Of a stretch of DNA of 64,000 nucleotides, positions 1-10,889 are shown piece by piece. This DNA comes from Bimuria novae-zelandiae CBS 107.79. Lineage: Eukaryota > Ascomycota > Dothideomycetes > Pleosporales > Didymosphaeriaceae. The DNA lies in the NCBI GenBank assembly GCA_010015655.1, contig ML976659.1:62001-126000 (forward strand), read 5' to 3'. The number at the start of each line of letters is the position of its first letter. Position 1 is the first letter of the stretch. The notes under the pieces were generated by a model. It was not told the DNA's origin, ran no database searches, and saw only the letters and a program-made list of their open reading frames with translations. The position numbers and the translations under genes were made by a program.

Positions 1-434
1 AAAGCCTCCTTAGTAACCTACGAGAGAGCTAGTAATTTAGCCTTTATAGTTAATATAGTAACTATATTTTGCTTATTTACTTTTTAGGCAATTATACTAC
101 TAAATAGCTTAATAATATATCTTTACAAGCTCTTATAGTTAAGCATATTATTAGTAAAGGATACATTACTTGCTACTTTTAAAGTATTTATACCTCTACG
201 CTAAAGACCCAGTAATCTAGTATTAGTAAGGTAGAGGAGAACTTAGTTAGTAGCTACTTAGTAATATTTACTTAGGTTTAATAAGAATTATAATAATTAA
301 AAACTTATAAAGGCGATATCTAGTCGCGTAGTTATTATAGTATAGAGGATTAATCTTATTTTTTACTAATATTAATTAACCTTAGTCTTACTAGCGAGCC
401 CTAAGCGTAGGAGTAGTTTAATTACTACTATTAA
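1..434 (-). mobile_element. Copia element F, 3' part (RNase H remnant)
   Basis: Minus-strand remnant of a Ty1/Copia RNase H. In one frame, reading stop codons as former Gln/Trp, the sequence gives the Copia features NVSFTNN, Y/IIKLF, IIA*KVNKQ and LTIKAKLLALS. These correspond to the usual SDADWAG..G-type start, the WxSKKQ motif and the TTEAE(Y/L) motif of Copia RNase H. Many TAA/TAG stops and a TpA-rich composition show RIP damage. This piece continues on the far side of element G (at 6651), which inserted here with an ATTAA target duplication. The 3' LTR would lie outside the window to the left. Family call is by motif only. Confidence 0.7.
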
Positions 435-703
435 TGTCGGATTAACAACTTCAACGGCCTTAGGCATGTTACAAGGAAGGTGCGTGTGCGGAGGAGCGAG
501 CATTCTGTTAATAGTTATTAAGGCCTCTATCGTGTTGCAAAACACTATGTGTATGGAGCGAACCCCATATGGGACTAGCTTCCATACCCCGCGATATACT
601 TCACTCCTTAGTAGATAGAACGAGAAAACAAGCATTAATTAACCTAATATAACTTATTATTAAGTATTTCCTTTTAGCACTAGTGTAACAAGTCCTCCTA
701 ACA
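435..703 (+). repeat. 5' LTR of Copia element G
   Basis: 269-bp direct repeat of 6377-6645, beginning TGTCGGATTAAC and ending CTCCTAACA. I found only C/T and G/A differences between the two LTR copies (about 15-20), as RIP would give. No substitutions of other types or indels were seen. The core from about 465 to 640 is nearly free of changes although the interior of the element is heavily mutated. The open frame on the minus strand here is an accident of the LTR and recurs in the other copy. Confidence 0.95.
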
Positions 704-3204
704 CTAATTAGTAATCGCGAGAAGCTATCACAGACAGTAAGGAAGAAAAGACAGGCTATTAATAACTTAACGTAAGAAATCTCGGGTTAATACAGACTAT
801 GCTAAGAATAGAGCAAGATAGAGATAACATAAAGCACTCTTAACTAACCTTTAAAGCTACTAGTTTAGGCTAATCCGCGGACACAGAGCGCGTTAGCAAC
901 GTATTATAATTTACTATATAAACGTCTCTAGACAACCTAGTTACGTACACTAACACACGTCGGAAATAACTAACTAACAAGATAACTACATTAACAATAA
1001 GTTAACACCACTAGTATAATAGCAGATAACTAGAGTAATAATAGCGTAGCAGATAATACTAATGCTTAAGCTTAAGCTTAACTACGCGATAATTAGTTAG
1101 AGCATAGCTTAAGTAAACGCTAAGAAGCTACTTCGCGCTAGGCTAAATACACTATAAAGTACCTTATAGGAGACTGCCTATATCTAGTAGCGCTGGAATC
1201 TGTTAACACATCTCTTTAGGACGTACCTGTACTAATAGACGTAGACGAGATGCACGCAATAACCTAGGTTACTAAAATTATCCGCGATTATAACGCATTA
1301 ATAGCCTAGGACAACGATCTATATGTAGACTACTATTACAGTTTTAAAGGATGGACAAAGGAGCTATTCTATAAGGTTAACCGTGATATACTAAAATCTC
1401 TAAAGATAGTCCTACGGCATAGAGGAGTCTACATAGGCAATAATCGCGCGAGGCTTGCTAATTCCCTCTATAATCTATCTACTCTAGAGAATACTCCCGA
1501 ATGGGACCTTGTAGAATTTAAAGCTATAATATTTAACTAACGATTAAGGGCATACAAGCGCCAGCAGAACGCAAAACAGACACCTCTAATAGCTAAGTAG
1601 TAATAACTATAGTAGGATAGTCTACTAGCTAGTACACATACACTACAGTCACAGTAGCTAGAGCACTTATAGTAAGACGGGTAGTAGCAAGAGTAATTAC
1701 AGCGAAGCGAATAGCACGGAGTAGGACACGATGCTCGAAACTAATCTAAAACATAAGAGCTATAACTAATACACTAGATAGATAAAATCTAACTACTAAG
1801 ATAGAGTAATAATAGTTAATAACCGCACTTTATAAGTAGTGCGCTTAAAGAACCTTAGTCTTGGCAATAATAAGAATAAGATACGTAATTATAGTAATAG
1901 CAACTACAAATATAGGCACGGCCGCCAGCGATTATATATCGCGAAATCACGCCGTTTCCACAACAACCTGTAAACAGTGTACCGGGCAGACCACCAGAGC
2001 TACTATATAACCTGTATAAGACACTACCGCCACGCTAGTCCCTTAATAACTAACTTAACGCTAACATAATCACGCAGTTCTCTAAGCTTTAGGATAATAA
2101 TAAGAAATACATAGAAGATGTATATAATCTGCTTAATAATAAAATTAAGATCTTCTTTAGCATCTATTGGCAGGTGGACATCCATAAAGAGCAGTTCCAC
2201 GCTGTGTTTCCCCGTATTCTTACTAGGCGAGCAGAGATATTCTATATACAAGTTATGGACAGAGGTGACAGCTTTTCTAATGCGTACACAGTAATCAAGA
2301 ACCACTTTAATTACGACGTCTACTATTAACACTACTATATAGACTAGATAACTACAACCTTCGCCCGTACGCGCATAGAGAACCCTAATAAAAGCTTATA
2401 TAAGGTGCTATAAATATTACTTAATAAGCTATAATTATGCTAACGCGCGCTTAGTAAAAACTTTAAAAGTAAAAATACCTTACGTATAACTATTATTAAC
2501 GCGTACTAGGGAGTTCTAGAACTTAAAATAGCATTCTTTAAGCTAGCTATAATCTGCGAAGGACTCTTTGCAGACCTATAGTCTATAGTTAAGAAGTACC
2601 TTACACGTTAGTAAATAAGGTAAATGCTTATAAGGAGTAAGATAATTGCTATAGACTAGTACTATCTTAACCGCCGCTACAATAATAGGAATAGAAGAAC
2701 TCGAAGAGGATTTAAAGGTAAAGGCGGATTTATAGGCGGATTCTAAGGAGGCTAAAGTAATAGAGATAATTAGCGCTTTAATAGCAATAATAGCAGACGT
2801 GAATTCACAACGCCACGCTAGAAGAAGAAGTGCTTTGTCTGCCAGAAAGAGGGCTATTGGTCAACTAACCATACTAATAAGGAACGCAAAGCTGCCCGCA
2901 CATAGTTCTTCTCCACATGTTACTTTATAGGCACACTACTGCCTGTAGACTTCTCTGTGCACCTTGCAGAGTATAAAGGTAGTAAGAACTACGAGGACGA
3001 TGACAATAATAGCGATTAGTAGTATAACATTAACAATTAGCAATTCACAACTACGTACGCGGAACATTAATTTTTTAAAAAGTAATAACTTATAGATTAA
3101 GCGTTTATATACTATATCTCTAGTAAAGATATATATAGCAGAGACGTACCGTCATCACCGGCGTCGCAATTCCTTATTAAGGACCGATACACGCGATCTG
3201 TGTA

Positions 3205-3535
3205 CTAAGGAATCCTCCCTGATACAGGCGCCGCCAATGTATCTATAGTCGGTAAGGAATAGTACCTCGCACTCATACAGGAAGACCCAACGGTCACGAT
3301 GGACACATCTACGGCAGGAAAAACGTCTATCAAATTCGGAAAAGGCAGTGTTACGGTGTCTATCGGCACCGCACAGATTCCGACAGAGATTGGAAAAATC
3401 GACTTTGAGGTGCTAGATGCGCCTACACCGTTCTTGCTATGCCTTGCGGACATGGACAGGCTGAAGGTCTACTTTAACAACACTACAGATGAGCTCGTCC
3501 ATGGTAATGTACGCATCCCCGTAATCCGCAAATAG
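3205..3535 (+). pseudogene. Copia protease domain, island free of stops
   Basis: Retroviral-type aspartic protease region of element G. The active-site signature LPDTGAANV is encoded near 3220, followed by an uninterrupted frame to a stop at 3533-3535. The C-terminal part (MDTSTAGKTSIKFGKG...) contains the hydrophobic FLLCLADMDRL segment typical of fungal Copia polyproteins. Base composition here is normal, unlike the TpA-saturated flanks, so RIP has spared this island of about 330 bp. It is a fragment of a polyprotein, not an independent gene. Confidence 0.75.
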
Positions 3536-3949
3536 GGACATTCGTAGTTCTATCTTAACAAGAGAGAGCGTGCAACTGTATTTCTTATAAAGATAGAGTT
3601 AAGACAGCTCTATTGCCGTTTTAGACACCTAGCTATTATAAGACTAGCTAGGCTCTTGAAAGATGCTGGTCACAATAACTTTAAAGAAAGAACTCTTGAG
3701 TAAATTACGAAGTTTTGCTATTATTATTAGCTTAATAGCTCTACGCCGCGCCGCTTTAAGTTCACCCTTAAGGATAACTATTACTTTAACTATAAGATCT
3801 TTGTAGATGTGATGTACTTAAGAAGCAAGCCTACATTATATATAGTGGATTTAGCAACTTTATTTTAAGGCGCAAAGTTTCTTAACGCTATTTTAGCTAA
3901 GGAGATATAGTAGGCACTGCGGATGTTATAGATTAATACTTACTAAGGA

Positions 3950-6265
3950 CTACTAGACATTCTTATATATAACGTAGGCACGAACTTCGCAAGTGCAGAA
4001 TTTCGCGTAGAAGTAAAAATTATAGGAGTTACATGTAAATAAGTACCTACAGAGGCACATTAGTCCGTTGGCAAGATAGAGAGGTATTACGCGCCCCTGC
4101 ACCGCGCATGGGATATATTCTACGCTAAGCTTGCTAGCACTATGTCTAATAAAGTAATTCTTTAGATAGCTATGAAAGCTATTAATAACATAGCAGGCCC
4201 TAATAGTCTAGTCTTAACTTTACTTGTCTTTGGCGCATACCCACGTATAACTATAGAGTTACCGCTGTTACTATTAATAGTTAAGCGCAGCGAGGCTATT
4301 TAAAAAGCGATAAAAGAACTACGTAAGCTTACCACTAAACGCTAGGTTATAGATACGTTAAACACTCGCAACGGACCTAATACCGTAGACATACTTGCGC
4401 TCCCGCTACAATGCGAGGTTTTGGTATAAAGAGAAAAGGATGGATAGAATAGCCCGTATAAAATCGCTGCTATAGACGGCCATAACGTCACTGTCGACAT
4501 AGTTAATAGCCCGATAACATTTTGGTCGACAGTTATTAAGCCGTACTATAGACTAAACTACCTCTAGAGTAACTTTAATGCGCCGTAGCAGTAGCACGCG
4601 TTACCTATAAATATAATAGTGCTACTAGTAAAGCAACCACGCAAAAGAGGCCACCTACTAGGATTAAGGAACAAGAGGAAGGCAAACGTTTACATTACTA
4701 AAAAGGAAGAGGCTAACCTTAAGCTCGCTATAAAGCTACGTAATAATAGAGTTATTATAACACCTAGCGCCCCTTTTAAGGCATCTAATAATTAAGAGAT
4801 TAGTAACCTAGTAGGCTATAAAGTGTTTAAGTTTAAATAATATAATTAGGAAGTGTATAGTAGAATCTACATATTTAAGTCGCGTCTAGTGCGAGAAGTT
4901 AAAGGAAAGATAACTAAGCCTTATAAAAAATCCTATTTTATTATCTAAGGATACTAGGACTATAGCAAGGAGGCTATTTTAACGTAATTTTTAACTATTT
5001 AACGCTATAGCTAGCGTGTGATTATAGCCCTGGCACCTATGCTTGTATAACATAGAATAAATCTTAAGCTCCGCGACATAACGCAGGCATATCTATAGGC
5101 GTAGACAAATCTTAAGAGAATAATACTAGCACACCTCCCCACTAAGCTAGCACCTAGATATCCAGAGGGCACGCTGCTCTATATAATTAAGCCGCTATAT
5201 AGAATCGCGGAAGCAGGAGTCCATTAGTAGACAACGTATCACAGACATTACTATAAGGAACTAGATATATCTACGTTAACATACAACCTATGCTTATTAG
5301 TAATAAATAGCAACGCAGATAACTTTAGCATAGTTAGTATATAGACTAATAATACCCTTATGCTTAGAACAGCCACATTCTTAGCGCATAAAGAGAAAAT
5401 ACTTAAAAAGATATAGTTTAGATTAAAGCTAAAGACTATGCTAACACCAGACGCGTAACTAGACTTTAATAGCTATATACTTATAATAGATGCTAGCAAT
5501 ATAAATAACTATAAAGTAACCCTAAACCTTAAGCAGAAGGGATAAGGAGGAAAGATTAAGCTTGTAGACATTAATACTCCTAATTACGCGTAATAGTATA
5601 CTAAATAGCGCGCTCGCGGGGCGTACATCGTATTAATATATTAACTAGAAGCGTCTTTTAACTTATCTATGGCAGCTTAAGCACAGTAACCTTCTAATAA
5701 GGATATTAAGGCGCTTAATAAGCGCCTTAAATAGCAAATAGAGAATCTTAACCGTGGACTACGCTATATACCTATTACCCTTATTAACGCTAAGCTAATA
5801 GTATTTGTGGACAGCTCCTTTACTAATAATAAGGACCTTAGCTCGTAGCTAGGCTTTATACTCATGCTTGTTAATAAGTCTATAGATAGTAATAATAGCT
5901 TTACAATCTGTGGCAACATAATACACTATAGCTTAACAAAGTGTAAGCGTGTTACACGGAGCGTACTAGCCTCTAAGATCTATAGCATAGTTAACGGGTT
6001 CGACATAGGCATTACTATTACTACTACTCTATAGATAATTATAAAGCGCCTTAGTCTGCCCGCAGTTCCCTTAGTCATTTGTACAGACTCGTACTCCCTA
6101 TACAAGTGCCTTGTAAAGCTTAGGACAACTAAGGAAAAGCGCCTTATAATTAACATTATAGCACTGCGCTAGTTATACGAACGCCGCGAGATTACAGAGA
6201 TCTAATAGATTAATAGCGAAGACAACCCTACGAACGCTTTTATAAAGGCATTACTAAACCGCGCC
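3950..6265 (+). pseudogene. Copia pol remnant: integrase, RT, RNase H
   Basis: Degraded pol of element G on the plus strand. Integrase: GTNFASAEFR and VGKIERYYAPLHRAWD around 3975-4125. Reverse transcriptase: LPTKLAPRYPEGTLLY followed by KPLYRIAEAGVH around 5135-5225, the latter matching the Copia KALYGLKQAG..W block. RNase H: VFVDSSFTNN near 5810 and TRSVLASKIYSIVNG near 5955. Stops occur at many former CAG/CAA/TGG positions. The order IN before RT defines Copia rather than Gypsy. Confidence 0.85.
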
Positions 6266-6376
6266 CTAGAACAATTTATTAATAGTAATAAAGTAACAGT
6301 TTAAGTTAAGGGCTAGGTGCAGAGGCCGATACTCTCTACCTAGCGCATTTAATATCAAGAAAGAAAAGACTTCTAG

Positions 6377-6645
6377 TGTCAGATTAATAACTTTAATAGC
6401 CTTAGGCATGTTACAAGGAAGGTGCGTGTGCGGAGGAGCGAGCATTCTGTTAATAGTTATCAAGGCCTCTATCGTGTTGCAAAACACTATGTGTATGGAG
6501 CGAACCCCATATGGGACTAGCTTCCATACCCCGCGATATACTTCACTCCTCAGTAGATAGAACGAGAAAACAAGCATCAATCAACCCAATGTAACTCGTT
6601 ATTAAGTATTTCCTTTTAGCACTAGTGCAACAAGTCCTCCCGACA
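6377..6645 (+). repeat. 3' LTR of Copia element G
   Basis: 269-bp partner of the LTR at 435. It starts TGTCAGATTAAT, ends CTCCCGACA, and is followed directly by the target duplication ATTAA (6646-6650). A purine-rich stretch (AAGAAAGAAAAGAC, about 6356-6370) just upstream is a plausible polypurine tract. Confidence 0.95.
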
Positions 6646-6650
6646 ATTAA

Positions 6651-9600
6651 GGTATTATAACGTATTTTATAATAATTAATAAGGTGTAATATTTTATTAA
6701 TATATACCGCTTATAATAGCTAGAGTTTTTAATATAGTTAATTTCTAATAACTTTAACTCCTAGAAACTACTATAGGTTATTACTCCTAGTAAGTATAAA
6801 TTTAGTACTTATTATTATTAAAGTAGCTTTAGTAGCTTGATTTTATAACTTGTCGTAAGCAATAATAAGGTTATTGTTGAATGGGCTATACTAAGCCAAG
6901 CATATCACGATATGATAGGGCTAGATAGTTGTACGATGGTACGGGTGAGAAAAGGGTCTGGTATTCAAGTCTTGTCTGTCTATTCTACGTACGGAGGAAA
7001 GGGGGTTATAAGGATTGATGCTCGCGCACGGTGACTATGGCCTGTGCCTTTGCCTGTGTGGTATTACATAACCATTGTCACCTGTCTTAAGACATCGCAT
7101 TAGGTAGCTGCCCGTACTGCGTACGGACAGTTATCTATATAAAAATAATAATAATGATATTTTTAATAAGATAACATAGCTTATAGGATACTATTTAAAA
7201 GCCAATATTGCAGAGCGTTGATGTAAACTCTCTCTACCAATGTAGTAGAGAAATGCGCAGTCCGTAGAGTGCTTTGTGTAGTTAGAGGACTGTACCCGCT
7301 CGCGAGTAGCCGCGAGGCATTCTCATGTAGATTTCTCTGTCCAGCTTTGCGTGAACGAAATCGTTAGTAACGTCGTGTTAAATAAGCTCTAGGTTAAATT
7401 AAGCTATAATTACTATAAGCATGTAAAAAAAAATTCTTATAAGTATTATAGTATAGGTTTCTTATAAGGTAAGATATTTTTATTAGTTACCTTTTATAAC
7501 TAGTCGTGCCTTGCACTTCTGTAGTTAATAGTATTTATTAAACTTATAGGTATAAATTTATATATAATTAAGAATCTAATATCTTACTGCTTTTACTAAA
7601 GAGGCAGTTACCTTACTTTAGAACTTTATTTTACTATAACTTTAAAAATAGAAATTTTTAGCTTCTTTTTATAAGTAATATAGCGGATAATTTTCGAGTT
7701 TATCTTTATAGGTAGGTAATTCTAGTAGTAAGCTTTGGTAAGGTTTCTTACTAATAATAATTATGCGCTTTAGCTATATCTTATTAAGCATTTTTTTTTA
7801 TTAATAAGACTATAGGATCCTGCTTTTATGCCTGCTATAAAGGCAGCGGCTTAAGGACTTATCTATTATTATTTAGTTTATACTATTAGGGATAGTTTAG
7901 CTTAATCGCTTTTTATTATTAGTAATATAAGAAGTATTATTAGTAATAGCGTTAAGAGGGGCGTTAGATATATATACTTAACTTTTTTACCTTACTAATA
8001 CTTAGAAGCTTCTTTAGCCTCGTCCTTTATCGCTTTACTAATTATCTTATCCTTAAAAAAGAACTTAGTAGCTTACTCTTATTAAGGTAAGGGAGGTAAC
8101 TCTATAAATCGCACTTAGGCTACTATTTTTCTAATATACTCTGTATAAGGTTATTTATTAGGTTTTTAGTTTTGCGTAAGAATATAGTACCCTTATTAAA
8201 TATTACGTCGCGAGTACTAATTATTTTTACTAAGAAGGGGATTTATATCCTTTAAATATTAGTTAATTTATAGCTAACTAAATAGCTTATTTAACCGTTA
8301 AGGTCTAGGCACTAGAGCTTACTCTTACTACGTTTAGTGTTATTAATTATAGCAAAGGCCTTATAGCTATAGACTTTTAAGTAAGCTTAATTAGGCTTCT
8401 TTAGTTAGGTAATATCGCTATTCTAAAAAGCTACTATTATAAAAAATACTTTATATAGTAGTTGCTATTAATTTCCGTAGTTTAGAGTTTAATTATAAAG
8501 GTAGACTATAGCTTAGGTAATTATAGGCTATATTTACTAAAATAAGTTAAAATTAAGTTATATCGCACGTGCTTCCTCCTTTATTATACCCCTTAAGCGT
8601 TTAGCCCTTTTATTTTATACTTAAGTATTAGGTGCTAAAGGCTCGATTTTAATCTCCTACGCTAAGCACTACTTCTTAATATATATTTTAATAAAAAACA
8701 TCTTATTATTAGATTTAATTACTTTTATTATAATATTGTATTATACTTTTATAAACAGTATAAAATTACTAAGTAATTTAATAATTAAACGTGCTAAGCA
8801 GTTATCTTTAAAGTAAAAGTCTTATATAAAGCTAAAGAATTAACTAGTAATTAGTATTTAGCTCTTTTTTCTTATTAAGCTATCTAATTTATAGTTGTAA
8901 AAATTAATTAAGAATTGCTTACTAAGGCCTTTAGTTAGCTTTCTAGCTTGCTAGCGTATTTGTCGTTTTAGTTTTACTTTACTATAAGTATTACACTTAA
9001 TAGTAGGGAGGCCTTTAATTCTTACTTTTTTAAATTACTATACGAGGTATTTAAGAGCCTAAGGGCCTAAATAACCTAATTATAAGTGCTAGGTTAATAT
9101 ATTTACCTTTTAAAGTCTTTATTTAGTGCATGTGTTGGTCTTATAGGTAGCATGCATAGCTTTAGTAGGAGTACTACCTACTAGTCTTGTCCTATATTCT
9201 AACACCTACTATTTATATAATTCTTAAAGTTCTACTAGTATAGTATTATCTCTTCTCTTTAGAGTTGTTAGATCTACTTTTATGTCCTACGAAAAGCCTT
9301 GCCTGTAGAGTAATTAGAAAAATATAAGGTTATAAAGTAGATTAGAGTAATAGATAATATTATCTAGTTATATTATTTAATTACTACTTGCATACTATAT
9401 ATTAAAATAAATACTCTTATATCTTTTCATTTACATTTGTGTATTCCCTGCCTATATGAAGTCTCCCGATGCCAGTGGCTAGTATAAGACAAAGCGATTA
9501 ATGTCGTTAAAGATATAGCAGGTTATACCTAAAATACGTATAGCTAAGCATTGCAATAGGTATATGTTTAGGTTAGTATAAATAGATACGGCTTTAAAGC

Positions 9601-9804
9601 TAATTAAGATTTTAGTAATTTTACGTCTATCTAGTTACTTATTATTAGACTTAGTAATTCGAGTTAGATTAGGAGTATGTAATAATTTAATTTTAAATAT
9701 TTAAAATCTTAGTCTTTTTACTATTCTTAACTTTTTTTTAAAAGTTAGTATTATGTTCTAGCCTAAGCTTAACTAGCTTTACTGTAAAGGGATTTACTTT
9801 AAAC
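6651..9804 (-). mobile_element. Copia element F, middle part (RT and integrase)
   Basis: Minus-strand continuation of element F. In descending coordinates one reads the GAG-pre-integrase block (HL*LGYLGP*ALKYL, then CNTYSKVKLKRQI near 8950-9100), integrase (NKRAKRLRGIIKEEARA near 8590, LNYGN and ISTRDVIFN near 8170-8480), the start of RT (KCKARLVIKGN near 7500, LTLQETY), and RT core (DFVHAKLDREIYMRMPRGYS and LHKALYGLR near 7270-7370). A YVDN-type box lies at about 7130/6870, where a solo LTR has inserted. Most of it is RIP-damaged, but about 7200-7390 has normal composition. Elements C and G interrupt F on its two sides. Confidence 0.8.
6875..7129. mobile_element. Solo LTR (255 bp) inside Copia F
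   Basis: A 255-bp segment of normal base composition beginning TGTTGAATGGGC and ending TACGGACA. It is flanked by perfect 5-bp duplications GTTAT (6870-6874 and 7130-7134). TG...CA ends, the length and the 5-bp duplication make it a solo LTR left by recombination between two LTRs. It splits the RT YVDD region of element F. I saw no second copy of this LTR in the window, so its parent element is unknown. Confidence 0.85.
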
Positions 9805-10230
9805 TGTTAAGTCCTGAGGGGTAGCTAATCCCTTAAGGCTTAGGTTAGTTCTCGGGTAAGAGTGTTAATAATATATGTAAGGGGTATTAATAGCTTACGC
9901 GTATTAAAAGAGGCGTTAGTATTAAAGGTATGTATAGCATAATTAAATTAATAAGAGCCTAAGTTAAATCTAAATAATAAATTAGTAAACAGGTTAAATA
10001 TAATAGTAGAAGACTACTATCACGTTCCTATATACATAACTCGTCCTACGAATCCTAAGAGTCCCAGGAATCCTAAAGTCCCCTATGCCAAGATACTTCT
10101 AGGACGTCCGATATTTCTAGGACGCGTAACTTAATTACGTAACTTATAGCTAAGTTAGGAATCTTAGCTAGTTATATAAATAAGTGTCTATGCCCTGCCT
10201 ACGTTATGTTAAATCTTATAGATCTTAATA
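9805..10230 (-). repeat. 3' LTR of Gypsy element C
   Basis: 426-bp direct repeat of 23517-23942. On the plus strand it begins TGTTAAGTCCTGAGG and ends GATCTTAATA, where the other copy has GATCTTAACA. This copy carries many C-to-T and G-to-A changes over its whole length. The other copy is clean in its outer half. Confidence 0.93.
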
Positions 10231-10299
10231 TTAGCGTCCCTCTCTAGACTTAATATCCTTATAAGTTAATTACCTATAAAGCTACTTTTTTTTAATTTA

Positions 10300-10860
10300 C
10301 CTAATACTATTATTTATAAGCTAATTACCTTAAGTAAAATTATATGTTTATTATAATTAACTATTTATACTGCGCTAAGAAGTAACTATCCTATTAATTA
10401 TTATTACTATACTTAAAGTGCATAAATTATGTTTAGTATAGTAATTAAAAGTGTAAGTTAGAGGAGATTCCTCTACTAAATTATTTAAAAATAGATACTA
10501 AGTTAGAAAAACTAGAAAAGTTAGAGGCTAAGAAGGAGGTAACACTTTAGGTAGAAAAAGAGCTCGCTTACGCAGTGCTCTTGCGTGCTTATCTAGCACG
10601 AGAGAAGATAGCGCGTTTACGCGATTAGCGTAAGAAGTTACGTAAGAAAAAATAAGAGTTATTTAATTATAGTATATCTATAGTAAATAAGTTAAAAGCT
10701 TTAAAGGCTTAAGAGGAGTTTGCTTAGGCTATAGTGTTAATTAATCTAAATACCGCTCTAGGTGCTAAGGTAATAGACTAGTTCGTAATTTAGTAAAAGC
10801 ATTCTTTTTCTACTACGTAGTACGGTAGTGTTATTAGTCTATATATCTTTTTAATTATTA
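10300..10860 (+). pseudogene. Antisense extra reading frame of Gypsy C (Cys cluster + coiled coil)
   Basis: Between the chromodomain and the 3' LTR of element C, a coherent frame runs on the plus strand, opposite to gag-pol. If TAA/TAG are read as former CAR codons, it shows a Cys-rich start (YCAKK...KCINYV...KC, Cys partly mutated to Tyr) followed by a charged heptad-like stretch (KIDTKLEKLEKLEAKKE, then AREKIARLRD*RKKLRKKK). That looks like a small zinc-binding domain plus coiled coil. A frame of the same design sits at the same place in element A. Function unknown; a DNA- or protein-binding role is inference only. Confidence 0.55.
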
Positions 10861-10889
10861 TTTCGTTATAAGTCTTATTTTCTTTAAAG

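Larger units (their letters stand above)
435..6645 (+). mobile_element. Complete Ty1/Copia LTR retrotransposon (element G), RIP-damaged
   Basis: Two 269-bp LTRs (435-703 and 6377-6645) start with TGTC and end with ACA. They are flanked by a perfect 5-bp duplication, ATTAA, at 430-434 and 6646-6650. The interior reads on the plus strand in the Copia order: Gag zinc knuckle (about 2824-2890, CFVCQKEG.WSTNHT), aspartic protease (LPDTGAANV near 3220), integrase (about 3960-4400), reverse transcriptase (about 5040-5400) and RNase H (about 5790-6260). All frames except the protease region are broken by many TAA/TAG stops, so the element cannot be autonomous. It lies inside the older Copia element F, in the opposite orientation. 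Confidence 0.93.

Noticed and set aside
372..635. Minus-strand open frame of 87 codons, recurring at 6266-6580
   Set aside because: Both lie in the two LTR copies of Copia G; the similarity is LTR identity, not a gene pair.
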